From Trichoplusia ni (Eukaryota > Arthropoda > Insecta > Lepidoptera > Noctuidae): a stretch of 64,000 bases of DNA. The stretch is taken from NCBI RefSeq assembly GCF_003590095.1, contig NC_039484.1:1240001-1304000 (forward strand), read 5' to 3'. The notes below the pieces were generated by a model. That model ran no database searches, was not told the origin of the DNA, and saw only the letters and a program-made list of their open reading frames with translations. Made by a program: the position numbers and the translations under genes. Position 1 is the stretch's first letter. Every line of letters begins with the position of its first letter. Of this stretch, positions 30,613 to 44,897 are shown one piece after another.

Positions 30613-33600
30613 AGAGCACTTTAGTAGCTGTAATTAAAAACGTAAAGTCAAACCTTGTATGTAGAGCTTAACCTTAAATCTCAATTATACTACCAGTAAA
30701 CCCATGTTTAGATATGATTTATACTCACGTGAAATGTACGTCATGCCATAAAGTCCAAAAGGGCAAACACAGACATCTTTCACAACATTACGTTAACAAA
30801 TTAGTTTAAAAATAAATAATATTAATAGTTTAAAAAAAACAATACGTTATTAAGACTCAACATGCGAGGAGTATTTATAACTATTCATAAATTATATTAT
30901 TATTTACTATTACCTACATTTCCAATCCCATAATTGCATATTCAGTTTTATTAAAAACTGTAATTAAAAATCACGTAACTAAAGTACCAATGTTTAATGA
31001 GTGAAAAGAAAAGGTATTTACAAAATGATACTATTAAGATGATTAATTTCATATTTCACGACCTATTACTTGTCCGTGCGTGAATGTTAAATGATCTCGC
31101 CGATGCACCAAGTCATGATACAAGTATAATAATTAAATATCGCATAATAACTTCGAGATGCGATGCCGTTTTCTTTATCACGAATAGAATAGATTTTACG
31201 ACCTAAAATACTTAGCATATTTGCATGAATTTCTTTTGGGAGAATAGCACATAAACAGCCTCATTGTTGTCATAAATTAAAAAGAAAAATCCTTAAATAA
31301 GAGAATTACATTAATTTTAGCGGACCTGACAGACCTTAGCCTTTGTTGCATGTTATTTTTGTGGATATATTCGAGGAGCTGTAAAAGCATACAAATAAAA
31401 TCATGCAAATCGGTTGAGCAGTTCAGGAGCTCAGTGATATTCACACGTACAGTAGAATGATAAATAAACAGCGATCTGGCTGAGTGTTGCTGTTTCAATC
31501 TCTACAAGAAATAATTGGTAAAGAAATTACCAGGCTTTTCACGATTCCTTTTAAAAGTCAAGATACAATCGGCTACAGGTGATCGTCTGAAAATTAGTTG
31601 GTTATTTTTTATCGTATTTATTTCCATATTTATATTTATGAATTCTCCCATGTCAGTCACCAGTAACACTACTCGTAGCAACAAAAACGAGATCTCCACA
31701 ATCCACACTTTTCCACGTAAAATAGGATATTAACCATCTACCGGATACTTTCTTGTTCTTTTAAATGGAAGTCTATAATTGGATAAAGAAGCTTAACCAG
31801 GAAAACCTACTAATTACTGGCAAGCAGGTTGCTACAAAAAGTTGTTACTTGAATAACTAGATATTCTTATCTCAGGGGTTGGGTGACTGGGTGCGCATTT
31901 CACTCTCGTTTCCCGACTGACTTCCGCGTTTTCCGGTCTCAAGTACCCGCTATGAGGAATCAGGAAGAGGCTGGCTGGCTTGAACGGTAAACTATCATTA
32001 GAATGAGTGTACACCGTCGTAAAAGTGAACGGACGGAACCTCAGAGCCGAACCTTTTATTAGCTGTACTTTATATAGCATTTATACAGCTGATAAGTGCC
32101 GATTTGTTAAGTATTAATTGTCAGGTATAGCTAGGAAACTAACAGTCATTACAATTGTCTCAGAATGTTTAATATCCTGTGGTATAATACAAGGAAATTA
32201 TCGCATTTTGATCGGATCAACTTCTCGTGTTCGCTCTAATGGCGAATTAAAGTGTGACCATAATCACATGCTCCAATCATCCAAGCTAATATCAACCATA
32301 AATTGTATTGAAATAAGACATACTTTTGCATTGATCGAGATTTTACCCTGTAACAGCATTCTGCATCTCTTTTAAATTAAGCAACAATGTTATATATCAC
32401 ACATTTGATACGTTAAACTAAACGATTATTCATGTCAATTCTCGGAGCAAGATCATCACGAAAGACAATATATTAGCACATTTACTGTCTATCTAATCTG
32501 TACAGAGTGATTCATCATAGAAGATTCTTTACGTAATTGACGCAAAATGATCCTCCAAATACAATGGAATGAGAGCAATCAATTTATTATAACATAATTA
32601 CTGCTGTTACATTGTTATTTGGCTTTTAATTCGTTTTCGATTGTTATTTGTTTTTTTTCTTGGTGAAATATCTTTTGATATGAGGCATTGGTTACACTGT
32701 CGCATGCGATCGTTGAATGAACTTGGATTTCATCAAGAATGGAATTTGTTTCTTACGTTCATTTTGAAACGTAAGCTAATATTTCAAGACTAATTACTTT
32801 AAAATATTGTTGTGAAGTTCACTCACTAATCCTTAAAACGAGAGGTTCTGATTTTTACTTTTTTAAGTGTCAATATTTAGTTTGAAATTGATAAATTAAA
32901 TAACCATTTTATTGTTTTATGAAACATACAAATGCACAATAAAACTCTCTTAAAATGTCGATAAATTTTTTTTTTATCTAAGTAAGCTCGTACACCATCA
33001 AAAGTTCATCTCACTAGCTGTAAAACTCACGTTTCATAAGCTGTGCAATGTCTATTTCTGTAGGCGCTCACCGTTCGTGAAACAAGTCTTATATGCATTC
33101 ACGGAAACACACTGGAATGTCCAGCCTTCAATTATATCCCGTACCATGATATAGCGTGTCTTACTCTATACTCGCTAATTGGACCTCTAGGTGATTTATG
33201 GATGTGGTCTGTGAAGCAAATAATATGCTAGTTAAAAGCTTTTGTGGCCAGCAAGCAAGCTTTTGCATAATAAAGGCATCGGTTTTGAATATTTTGTTTT
33301 CGTAGGCGTTATGTTAGATGAGTTGGTGTCCACTTGTAGTGGAGAGTAGGCAAATCTGATTATTTTTCACCTGTTACGAAATAAAGAAATGCTTTACTTA
33401 GGCTGTAATATTTTTTTAATGTCACAATCAATGAACCACAACAACAACAAATAACAATATGAGTCCCGGTCACTGCTGGATTGGCGCAACTTTTGGAGAG
33501 ACATAAATGGATTGTCTGATTTTGATGCCATTTATATTTCATAGATATTCTTTTTAGCATTGTCGTAAGCTGTATTGAAATTTTCAGTAATATGCAAATA

Positions 33601-35770
33601 AAAAAGTTTTGATTCAATTATGGACTAAAGCGAGATAAATAAAATACTTGATATTCAATTAACATAAATGGTACCTGTCAGAATAATTGTATCGAAAGAA
33701 AGTGTAAATAATATCTAAAGGAAATGAAAACTTAGGCTTAGTCGTTAAAACTGATTGAAGCTTAGGGTCTGGACTTAAGGGCCTGTAAAGTTCACACCAG
33801 CAATCTATCATTATCTTACGAACTGTTATTTATTCTGCCAGAGGCGTACCACCACTACTCAAACTAGGCGCGGGAAAGAGATGCCGCTCTACATTCTGTA
33901 GCGCTGTCTCGCTTCCACAAAACAACAATCTTATTTAATGAAGTGTTAAATAAAGCACTTGCTGCTTGATTTCTTGTCACGTCGTTAACGAAATTGAAAA
34001 TTGTCGAGCAATGTAAACAAGTTATCCTGAAAATGATAGGTAAGTTTCTGTGTAGGTATTCAAGTTGGGATGATAAAGGTTTTACAGCTAAAGTTACTTG
34101 GTTCAGAGAAAATTTGGATATAAACATTTGTGCCGTTACTCACATACAAAAGTGCACGTTTTACTGGAAATTTTTTAATACTTACTAAAACTTTAACAAT
34201 ACAAAAAAAAATTGTACACAACGTGTCGTGTATATCCGATCGAACTTGGTTAATTAAAAATATATTAGCAATAACTTTTCACTATCAACGCACAAAAATG
34301 TATTAGCCAAAAACGTAACAATACGGGAAATGCCGAACATAATCCTAATTTATTTCTCAAGTGTGGCACGATGAGTATTGTATCAACAAATCGAACTAAT
34401 AAACAATAGTTTCCCTTTCTAGATTTGAAGATACCTTTGTTAACTTATACCTGACAAGTTATGGGCGTCGATAGGGAACTTGGCGGGTCCCTTTAGACCG
34501 CACGACTTGGGCAGTGATAGCCGTTTTGTGAAGTTATGCGATTGTTTGGGAGATCACGACTTTACAACAATTGTTGATTTGAGATCTACGATACTGGGGA
34601 GGTCGGTTTCGTTCAGGATCTTGTTAACTAAGATTCATGTACTTTTAAAGTACACAAATCAAGTAAGTGGCACTATAATGGACTCTTACTAAATAATTAT
34701 TATGCACTATAAGGGAATGTTACAGTATAAATTATAAATTTAAATCTGATTGTACGCATTCAGTATTCAGTTCACATTGTTTTATATTTCTTTTACCGTA
34801 TTATTATTAAAAAGTACAAATTTTCACGAAGTATCGGACCATATAAAGCATATTGCATAACGTAATATAAGTAAATGTTAAAGGTACTCTTTAATATGAT
34901 TTAGCTAGCTCTAGGCGTTTAAATGTTAACGCTCTGAGAAGATACACAGTGGCACTCAAACTTTTATATACTTCTTAAATAAAATTGTCAGAGTATAAAA
35001 AAAATTGTTTATTAATCTAAAATATGCATTCTCATACCTATATGATCCCTTTTCTCTCACATCGATGCTCTCAAGCATTCGGTTTGCGTAGCTATCATCG
35101 AGTTTTTAAACTTTCAGTTTACTTACGCCGCTGTACAAATGGAAGAGAAAAGTGTTCGTTGCTATAATTTTGATGTTAATATTGCATACTCATTGTTTAT
35201 GTATATAACTTAAGAGGACTAATTGGTTACTATAAAGTTTAGTAAATGCAATTGTTTAATTAATCATTCCATTCTCTAACCGTCAATCTTGCTTGTCCGC
35301 ATTACTGAATATTTTGTGAATAGTACTATCGATCGGTTTCTTTCATTAATTATATGTAAGTATTATTTAATGGGAGACAGTTTTAAGTTAATGTAAACAT
35401 TATGTTACTCAATTGTTTCAGTAACATTTAAACATGCTGTGTTTGTCATGCCTAGTAAGAATAGATTTTGCACCGTTTGATCAGGATAAGTTAGTTAACA
35501 GTTGTAACCTGTCTTGATTTTTCGGCTAAGCCACAAAAATAGTTGATAAAATATGACAAAAAAACCTTATAATTGTACCCGTACAGCAAGACGCCCTCTA
35601 CGAAGGATAGTGCATCTCTCCTTTTCACAACTAAGAGGGCCTTTCTTTAAGACCTCTATATACAAATATCCCACATAAATAAACAACTGACACCTAAATC
35701 CGTACCTCTCTAACGAGTAAATAAGATAAACATTACCATACAATAACAACATAGATCATGCACTTTGAGC
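30613..35770. other. Intergenic region between genes A and B
   Basis: Mostly AT-rich with no supported gene. A short repeat-like patch is seen near 31380-31480 (CATGCAAATCGGTTGAGCAG). The open frames at 31502-31733, 31832-32080, 32118-32375, 33360-33617 and 33864-34188 overlap each other on opposite strands or lack any family resemblance or splice context. The TATAAATT at about 34725 has no first-exon-like ATG/donor pair after it. Confidence 0.5.
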
Positions 35771-35914
35771 ACCATCGGCAGTATCCCTGTGTGCGTGCAC
35801 CTTACGCCGGCGCATGCGCCCACTGCACCGATGCAACGCACACATGCACAGCTCCACGGTCCGCTACCCCCGTATATAAACCTAGTTCTATCTAGCCTTG
35901 AACTTCACTTCAGC
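35771..35914 (+). promoter_or_regulatory. Gene B promoter: GC-rich pocket, TATA box, initiator
   Basis: TATATAAA lies at 35873-35880, followed by initiator-like TTCACTTCAGC at about 35904-35914. Upstream (35775-35870) is a CpG-containing GC-rich pocket with GCCGGCGCATGCGCCC and repeated GCACAC/CACATGCACA motifs, which contrasts with the AT-rich surroundings. The gene A promoter has a comparable GC pocket. Confidence 0.65.
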
Positions 35915-36061
35915 ACGGCCGCAACCGAAACACGCCGTATTCAACCCCAGTTACAACTAGAACCAACCCTTGTTCGTAAACGTGATTGGACTACGGTGTC
36001 AGTGAACAAACTATGTGTTGATTTGAACTGTGTTGATTGGTGTCTACTGATACACGTGAAA

Positions 36062-36082
36062 ATGATGACCTTATTGCAAACC
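36062..36082 (+). CDS. Gene B, coding exon 1 (MMTLLQT)
   Basis: This exon has seven codons beginning ATG ATG ACC and ends at the strong donor GTAAGT (36083) in phase 0. It is joined to exon 2 at 45870 because the product has a hydrophobic signal peptide (MMTLLQT + IRLLVIIQVIQ) and exon 2 lacks its own ATG there. The 5' UTR from the initiator is about 150 nt. The second Met could equally be the start. Confidence 0.7.
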
Positions 36083-39000
36083 GTAAGTATCGAAGATGCT
36101 GTCTATAATCATCGTTAAATGATTAGTTAAAATGCTGAATGACTGATATCACTGCTACGAGCAAATGATGTTTTCAGCTACCAAATTCATTCACCTACCT
36201 AAGTATTTTCAGAAATTATAATTTTCATAATGATGCAGATGTAATAATTATTATAGTTTTCGTAAAGCTGATTCATAATTAATTATTTAATAACGTTTAA
36301 TTCACGTGTATTCATCGGGACCGCCTGACTAGTTTTGTCCCAACCGAAGTCATTAATTATTAGTTGACGAATATCCTACACTACATAAATAACTTAGCAT
36401 AATATCAAAACTGACATCGATCAATTTTAATTAAAAAGTTACACACATAATTATGATAAACTGAGATTAAGTTATAATTTATTTAGTACTGCAGTCAATA
36501 AATCAAGCTATCCACAAGACATCCGTAACGACAAAATATTAATGTATAACATACTAAAATACGTTTATTATAATATATAATTTAATTAAAAAGTTTAATA
36601 AATGATTTAAAGAAAACAGAAAAATAAAATCCGTCTTCCATTAATTTACAGTCAAATATATTAATATAAAATGAACAATTTCTTTAGTAAGTCTATGCTC
36701 TAAACAAATTATCCTTTAAAAGAATCCCAAACATTTAGAATATAACGTATAAATAAGTTATTCAAAATTTTCAGAATGTTAAAACATTAAATTTATCTAA
36801 ACAGCATAAAATTTGCTGAAAAGCATTACAATAAAACATTCAAGAATAATCCCATATTGTTTGTTAGTAAATAAACGACCATTCAAGCGATGAAAGTATG
36901 AAACTAAGATAAAGAAATTATAGTGACAGCTAAAGTCATTTATAACACACTGTTAAGGCCGCCATCTTGGTTTGCAGACTCTTAGCTTTTCTATAATCAC
37001 TCTATTAGAAATTAAATTTACATACAATGGTAGCATTTTGATTAGGAATTTGTTCTGTGACATTAGTTTTTAATTGTTAAGCGTGAAGAAAAACTAATTT
37101 TACAAGGGTTTCGGTAATGAATCTTTACGCATTAAAATTGGATTAAAATCAATTATTTTTTTGTGTATGAATTCTGTGTCACTGTAAAAAAAATCTCAAT
37201 TAATGACATGGTTTGAATTACCTATGTTTTCATTAGATGAGACCAAAGGTGCAATCTTTCAGATTAAATAAAAAAAAACGAAATCAATAAAATTATGAAA
37301 GCTAAACCTTGATCGTTTTAAAGGTACCTAATTCGTTATGCAATAATTTCGCAATGAAAGAAAAGATTACGAATGAAAGTTTATTGTTTATAATTTTTCG
37401 AAAACGAACAATAAAAAGTATTAATAATAAAATATCTAATGAGATAACTTGACGTTTGAATACTGTTTTACTGTGACAAAGTTGTTTATAATACACCCAC
37501 GAGTTCCACTATTTAATCTCCATATTATGTAAGAACTTTAGGAAAATAACTTTTGAGACGAAATCAAGACGAATAGGCCATGACACATCAACTTTACATT
37601 TCAATTGAAATAGGACTTTAAATTCATAGCAGTAAGGTTTGATATTGCGATTTGTGTATGCTATTTTATATTTAGTAAGGTTAACGTAACGCTTTACTTC
37701 ATAACTCATTGATTTCTAATGTTCGGAGGAAATTAATCTTGAATTCTGACACAATACTCGCTGGTTTTGGAAAACAGACGACATTATGTCTATGTTTACT
37801 AGTCACTCTTATTTGGTAAGTTTCCATTAATGTTTAGGATGGTATCCATATAAGAATAAAGTTATTTAGAACATTGTTACGGGAAATTATTTATTTCAAA
37901 GAATTTTAGTATAAATGCGAGGAATCTGTATAAGGCAACTTGTATTCCTATGCTTAACCCAGAGAGCCTTCTTTGTATTCTAAAATTAAAACCTTAAATA
38001 AGGACTTTTAATCGTTTAGTAATCGCTGGGGAAAACCCCCCATAAATGGCTCTAGACTGTTCTGCCTTGATCTGATTTGCACTACTGATTGCTTTAAGAT
38101 GTCATTTAAAAGGATTTAACTTGTTTATCCTTAATAAAATTTATTCATTCATGGATCAACTACATAAAACAATCGTAGAATATCACAGTCTTATAAATAG
38201 AAAACTGATTATACCAAAAACACTTCTATTCATTACTATTTAGAGATATTAAAATTCGTATCTCTGCCACTTTCGCAACGGTTTGAACAAATTAAAAAAA
38301 ACCAAAACACATACGCACAACTTGAGTAAAACAATGTAATCAATTATAAGATTAACGCATTCAGTCAATGTTCTCATAAAGCAAGAATTACGGGGGCGAC
38401 GGCCGTATTATCATAGAATTATAGTCTGTCTACTACAAAGTGAGTATTATACCCCGATGACAGATTACATTGGTCACCGAGCCTTCGTTACGGCTACTTC
38501 ACATGTTCCTATCATCACAACACAAATGATTGATGAATGATGTAAGTGAAACTCAGGATCAATGGACAATGAATATTTAGACGCGAATGTGATACGATTT
38601 GAAAGATTAATTGTGTGATTAGACTGTTAACTGGCAATCTAGAATGCTGTTTAAATATCCTACAGAAGTTAAATAAATTTATTTTCTGTTAATTATTGAA
38701 TTGTATTAATATAGAGAACAGTGATAAAAAACTCTTTGCTGCTTATTAAATTGATTATTAATTAATGTTAAATTTTGTGTTTTGTAATGAAAAACCTTAA
38801 ATAGTATAAAGGGTTTGATTGTGAAATGTCACGATTAAGAAAAAAACATTAATATTTATAACCAAAAAGGTTTGATGCAAGAATTAATATTAATAGAAAT
38901 TAAACGTTACGTTATAGGTTTTAAGTACTTTTTAGAATATTAATTTGGAAACTTATGAGCTCATTAAAAATAAATTGAGAAACCCATACTAATGTTATAG

Positions 39001-40935
39001 AATATGTCAATTATGTTATGTTCTTGTCGATTTTTCTCCATCGGAATGACATTTTGAAACCGAACGCTAAAATCATTGGTTCTGTTATCTAAAAAAGCAC
39101 CTGTTTTAGGAATACCAAAACTAAAAATATTTGATTTGACTGAGAATTATGTGAAAGTATGTAGGTACCTGTGTCGGAAACTTCGTTTAGAAATAATTTG
39201 AACTTTAGGAAAGGACATACGCAACGAAGAACTCATATCATATCCATTAATACGCTTATAAGTACAAAAAAAATAATAAATAAATAATGTACACAAATCT
39301 AAATTAATATTTTATCCACCTATAAAAGAAGAACCATACAGGCTTTTGTTCAAGCAAAGCCATTTATAAGCACATAACAATTACAGTCAACGCCACAATT
39401 TCGGACATCTTCGCGAAACGTAACTGCAGGCAGACACTACGTTTAACTATTATAATTTATATTCATAAACAAATAATACAAACAAAACGTCAAATAGAAC
39501 AATACAACTCGTATTACATTGATTCGCCTCCGGTTGTAATTATTAAAGCGAGTTTCCATCTGTTCTACGTTTTAAACAATAAATTCTAACTTGGCATCGA
39601 CTTTCTACGATATTAACAGAGTTATGTAAGCTTCGGTCCCTTTTTAAAGATGTCGTCCCTCGAGTCATAAACTTTAGAAAATGTTACGAATGTTATATGT
39701 GTTACCGTTATATAACAAAAGGGGCTATTTGTCCCTTAACCGTGTTAAGTATGCTAATGTAGGGGAAATTACGTTTTTCGTTCATTAGTTTGGTTTATCA
39801 TTTTGGTGAAGAAACTATGCTTTGTTTTTTACCGTTTGGATGTTATGTCGCTAATTTAGATTATTGGTTAGTTAAGCTTAAAGTGGTATATTTTGTTGAC
39901 TCTATTAAGACACAGCAAAATATACGTCAAAAAAACAAAATGCAGTTTGATTTTTTGACGTTCAATTTTAAACATTCAGTTTCCAAGTTTTGGACTTAGA
40001 ATTAATAAACAAAAAAAATGACGATCTAGTCTTGATGTCATCGCAAATAGCAGGCACGAAATAAAATACAATCTAAACTGCGGATGCCAAGTATTTGAAA
40101 AACTAATACTTAAGTTTAACATTTTAATGGTTGTAACTATAAAATCACAGCGATCATAAAGGCTAAGTAATATGAGCAATAAATGACGTCTCTCAGTACA
40201 GTGTAGGAGATAAATGATGCGATATAATCGTAATACGCCTATTAAAGACGAGTTACACCCAGCGGGATCTTCTTTACGCATATTATTTATTGCTGCTATT
40301 GAATCTATCAATTAATCAACGTTATGATGCGTTTATAATTTTCATTGATTTAAGACTCTTTAGACTTGAGTAGAAGTATTTATTGAGGAATCGTTCATAT
40401 CTCCACGGCAATTTCGAGGCAGCAAAATATAGTTCAGCTATGAATGCTTAAATTTATAAATATTACTTTATTTTACGACCGCATTGTGTCATTACGGCGT
40501 AAAGTCTTCCAAACCTTTTATGTGTATTTATCTATAATACGAATAACTTCAATTAATTATGAAGCATCCCATTCAAAAATCCATAAATTGAAAGAAGAAA
40601 ATACATAAAGGTTTTCATTTGTCTGTATATTATATTGTAAATAAACAAGTGCCATCTACTAAATGTTTCTATAATTTAATCGTAGTGAAAGTAAGCACAT
40701 GTACATTAGGTCTTACATTATTCAGGTGTGTAACCTAGCTAACCTCTCTCGATATGGTGCGTAGCAGTACGACAGGCCGTAGCACGGCGTAGCTGTCAAC
40801 ACGTATTTATGACCATATAACCACATATATTGTAAACACGTAGGTATGTAGCAAGTGACTCGCGAAGAAACTTTAAGCATTGCCTTAGAAGTCGTGTTAT
40901 TTATTTTGTATAATGGACAGTTTAATCTGTTTTGC

Positions 40936-41082
40936 CACTCCAATAAATTATTTTATTTACATTCGTTACTAAAACATTTACAATCTACATATTAACACTT
41001 AAAATAAATACTAAAAAAATGATTAAAATATTGCTTAAAAAAACTTGTTGGCATCGCTGCCGGCTGGGATTGTGCCCAAAAG
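40936..41082 (-). mobile_element. 3'-end fragment of the RLE retroelement family
   Basis: GCATCGCTGCCGGCTGGGAT followed by TGTGCCCAAAAG (to 41082) matches the last codons and 3' tail of the element at 3580-5826 (GCGTCGCTGCCGGCTGGGAG plus TGTGCCCAAAAG), with a similar AT-rich tail on the left. The orientation is minus. It is a severely 5'-truncated copy. Confidence 0.7.
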
Positions 41083-41244
41083 TATTTCATATACACAAAG
41101 CTAGGTACAATCTACTAAGTTTCCCTTATTACAAAAGTAAAACAAATAGCTCTAGTAGAATTTTTGATATTGATACTGTATATGAAATGATAATTGTAGA
41201 ACGAAAAGCACTTCACAAGCAAACATCTAAAGAGCAACACAAAA

Positions 41245-41300
41245 CAAATAAAACCTGACATTTCCAATCTAATTGGATTGGTAATGTCAGCTTTTATTTC
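41245..41300. repeat. 56-bp near-palindrome
   Basis: Arms 41245-41272 and 41273-41300 are reverse complements at 24 of 28 positions with no loop, centred on AATT. Each arm carries AATAAAA-type outer sequence and a TGACATT-type core. As DNA it could form a cruciform; as RNA it would form a long hairpin. No flanking duplication is evident. Confidence 0.7.
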
Positions 41301-43640
41301 TCGACAATCAAAAACAATGACTACAGCAAAGCCGTGACAAAATATCAGAGATCGCAACTCGCTTTCATTGCACTTATTGGCAATCAATTTCCCTGTCGTT
41401 CCCACACTACGTCAAAGACCTTAGAGCCTGTACGAACAGGTAGTTAGTGCTAAAACGACATGGTATGTTCAGAAGCGCACTTTCCCCGGCCGTGGCCACA
41501 CCGGGTGAAACCGTGACCGGTAAGGCCAGAGAAACGTGAACATCCCAGTCCCGCCTTGTCTTCGCGACCTTTGACGGTACTTTATCTGCTAAAGCCCTTA
41601 CTTATAGTGTTCGAGAACCAAGTTTCTCTAAAGGATTATCTTAACGAGCGGTGTTGACACGTAATTTAATAAGATTAAAAAACACTTCAAAGTTAATGGG
41701 GATAATATTAACTACTTAATTATTTTTTATGATTCAAGGAAGCTGTTTGTTGCCCTTTATCACTGCAGAAATCTTCGCTGTAGATATAAATTAAATGGAA
41801 AACATATTATTTATACTTTTTATTTTACTAATTTACCTATTCAATCTTCCAACGTGTAGAGGGCCTGTTAAGACGAGTAGGTAATAAAACGAAACTGCAA
41901 CAAATAAACAAACAAATTAATTCAAGTTGAGTGCACACGATAATGCTATGGCAGATCACGATTGAGGGGCAATTGGCATCACTTATTCCTGACCCCGAGT
42001 TCAAGATATATCCCTACCTATCAATTTCATCAGGTTTAACATATGAAATTACGAGGCATTTAAACGTTTAAACCCGTTTAATTGACCGTGGACATGAGAT
42101 CTAAGACGATCTGACTTGACACTCTCACACTAATTATAATAATTCATAATATGTATGATTCGTTTAGTATGCGACTTTTTTATACAGCGTGGTGTAAATT
42201 TTATAAGATTAAATTGAACAGTTTACATTACAAGTTGTTTGTTTGTTGTAGAATTAAAGTAAAATGGAAATCATCTTATAATATTTCTCGTCACATCACG
42301 TTGCCATTTGTATTTTTTTTCATGTCGGATAGACGAAATATCTGATTCTTATAAAATCTCTACATTCTTCAGCAGCGCTTATAAGATGTTGTGGCGTTGC
42401 GATAGTAAAATTAAAAAGTAAGCCCAGTTACTGCTAAACATTAATTATTATTATTATGTTTAATTTTGTTCGGTAAAATACCATACACAGAGTATGTCCT
42501 TTCAATTAATATGGTAAATTTTTCACCATCCTGTATATACGAAGATTTATGGCTCATATTAGATAACCTGTTGCACTCGGAAGCTTAGATGCTGTTACGT
42601 AACGAAGTATCCTGCTTCCGCAAGTCGTTGACTGCAGTTGGCTGTCTTGCTGTTTTCTATCTATTAGTTACATATTTTCTCGAATAAATTTTAATTGCGG
42701 AAAAAAGCTTTAAATTATTGTTTATTATTATTTTATAATTTGAATTTATTGCTATTTTTTTTTAAATAGACAAATATGTTTTAAGTACATTGACACATTT
42801 TTATTTTATATTCATTTATTTATGGAATAGAACAAAATAGAAAGCAACAGCAATTTCAGTCTCTCTACCTATTAATTTGTTTATTTGATATTAAAAAAAA
42901 ATGAAATCGGCTGCAAGAATTTCAAACTACCTATAGAACATCAAACCCACTTGAACCACACCTTCCATGAGTTTATCTGCTAAAAGATTCTATTACCTTT
43001 CCGATGTTCCGATAGGCGTAGGTCGTTAAGTTATGCCTTCGCCCTTTCACCCCAACCAGTATTATCCTGTCTCGCATGCATAATGGTCACGAATTGAAAG
43101 CTTCCTAACAACTTTCTATTGTGTGAATCCGTTCACGATTCCTTTAATCGTAAATCAACATTCTAGCAATCCGGAGTTCGAGGTTTTTTGAGTATATTTG
43201 TATAGAAATTGTGTGTTATGTGACGAATGAATATAAAGTGTTAATTTACACAAATTTTTAGGTCTTTGAATTTCGCTTTTTGATTTGGTGGATAAGTTGC
43301 GTATTCATTTATCAAAAGTATAGATTGATATTTTTGCCGAAAAAAATCTTGGTGATTTTTTAATTGGAATTTTTTTTGTTTTTCGTTGCGTTGCGTTCAA
43401 GTGTTAATAAAAGAACATTGTTAATAGCAATATTCACCTACGTAACATAGTCGTAAAATTTAGATAAACTATTCACCATTATAACTTCATATCAGTACAA
43501 CTTCTTCTGAGGGGCTTTTCCATTAAATGTCGGGGCCAGCTTTCGGTTTCATCAGATACAGCTAATGTTTTAGATATGCTGTGAATGTGTGGTTGCGATG
43601 CGATCTGACTTCCACATAATATTTACTAGTAGTTTAAACA

Positions 43641-43790
43641 CCATTCGTGTAAATGTTCTCTCTGCTGTTCCCTTACTCTCATAGCCCGATAGGATGGCAA
43701 TGCTACACGACCGCAGAGAGATCAGGTGCAGGACAAACATTTTCTGTAAATATTATTTCTAAACCGAAACAACATTACAAACGTGCCTTG
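43641..43790 (-). repeat. SINE-like dispersed repeat, minus orientation
   Basis: The reverse complement includes CATTGCCATCCTATCGGGCT and ATGAGAGTAAGGGAACAGCA, with TTTGTCCTGCACCTGATCTC upstream. It resembles a common lepidopteran short repeat with a CATCGGGCTATGAGAGTGA core (from memory). The open frame at 43653-43841 runs across it and is not a gene. Confidence 0.5.
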
Positions 43791-44747
43791 CTTCCAAACT
43801 GTACTCCCTTGTCGGGGCAGGTGTGGTCTTACTCTAGGTAGCACAGCTTCGTTATGAATTAATTATGTAGTTTTCAGTTTAACCGTTTTTATTATTGAAT
43901 ACTTACATATCTAATTATAAAAACTTTGGTTGACGCGGCGTAATGCGTGCGCGCATGGGCGACGACCGCGCGGTATGCGAAGTGACAGTGAGATCAACTC
44001 CTCAGCCGTGAATCGCTTTCCTACTATATTAGATCCTAATTATATTAACACGTCTACATATTATCGTATTTCTTTGGAAATAATAAGCATGCAATGTTAC
44101 GTGATATTGATCTCGTTAATGCAAATATTCGCTGAAATTTGTGAAAATGCTATCTCATTTTCACGAACACAAAATTTTATGTACAGCCCAAACCAACACT
44201 GAACTTAATTTTATAAAATCTGATAAGATGAAGCTGCAACTTTTATTAGACAATGAACACAATATTTAAAATTAGATAGTTTTCAAGCATAATGTTGCAA
44301 ACAATGTATACAATAAAAAATTTAATTGAACATAATGAAAGTAAACCATTGCAGTTCAAGTGCCTTATTTCACTATAATAGTTTGATTATAATAGTAAAA
44401 AAACTCCACAATTTATTCAGCTACGAAGCAAAACACCTCTGTTAAAATATTCCGCAATTTACTCACTTTAAGACACCTCCATACACAAACAAACAATAAA
44501 TAAATCAACTAACAAACCGTTAATTACGATATCCTATAATTCCTAGACAAACAAGACGCTGTCACATCTTCACGACAGATACATACGCATTCGAAAGTGA
44601 ACCCAGCCAGCATGGCATGTTTAACACGATAGAGGAATGTTGCTGCATTAACAATTAAGTTTTTAACCCGAGCCATGGATTTCATTATCATACTGGATTG
44701 TGGCTTACAGTGAAGAGTTTGCAAAAACAAGTGATTATCTCTTATAT

Positions 44748-44897
44748 CGGGGCTCCAATCCTGCTATTTACAATGACCGATGAATGAATAGAAATTGGAT
44801 ACTTATGACCTATTCCCCTAAACACTTTGTCGATTGGAAATTCAGGACGGAGCAGAACACTCGTCGATGTTAATGTTAATGCATTTACAATTATTGT
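44748..44897 (+). repeat. Dispersed repeat, copy 2 (first copy at 5831)
   Basis: Shares CTGCTATTTACAATGACCGA plus TGAATGAAT with 5841-5870, and ends with ATTTACAATTATTGT like copy 1. The interior is diverged or rearranged. Confidence 0.6.

Noticed and set aside
44524..44730. Minus-strand frame of 68 codons beside the dispersed repeat
   Set aside because: Slightly protein-like (FTFECVCICRED) but with no promoter, partner exon or recognised family; it may be part of the adjacent repeat.
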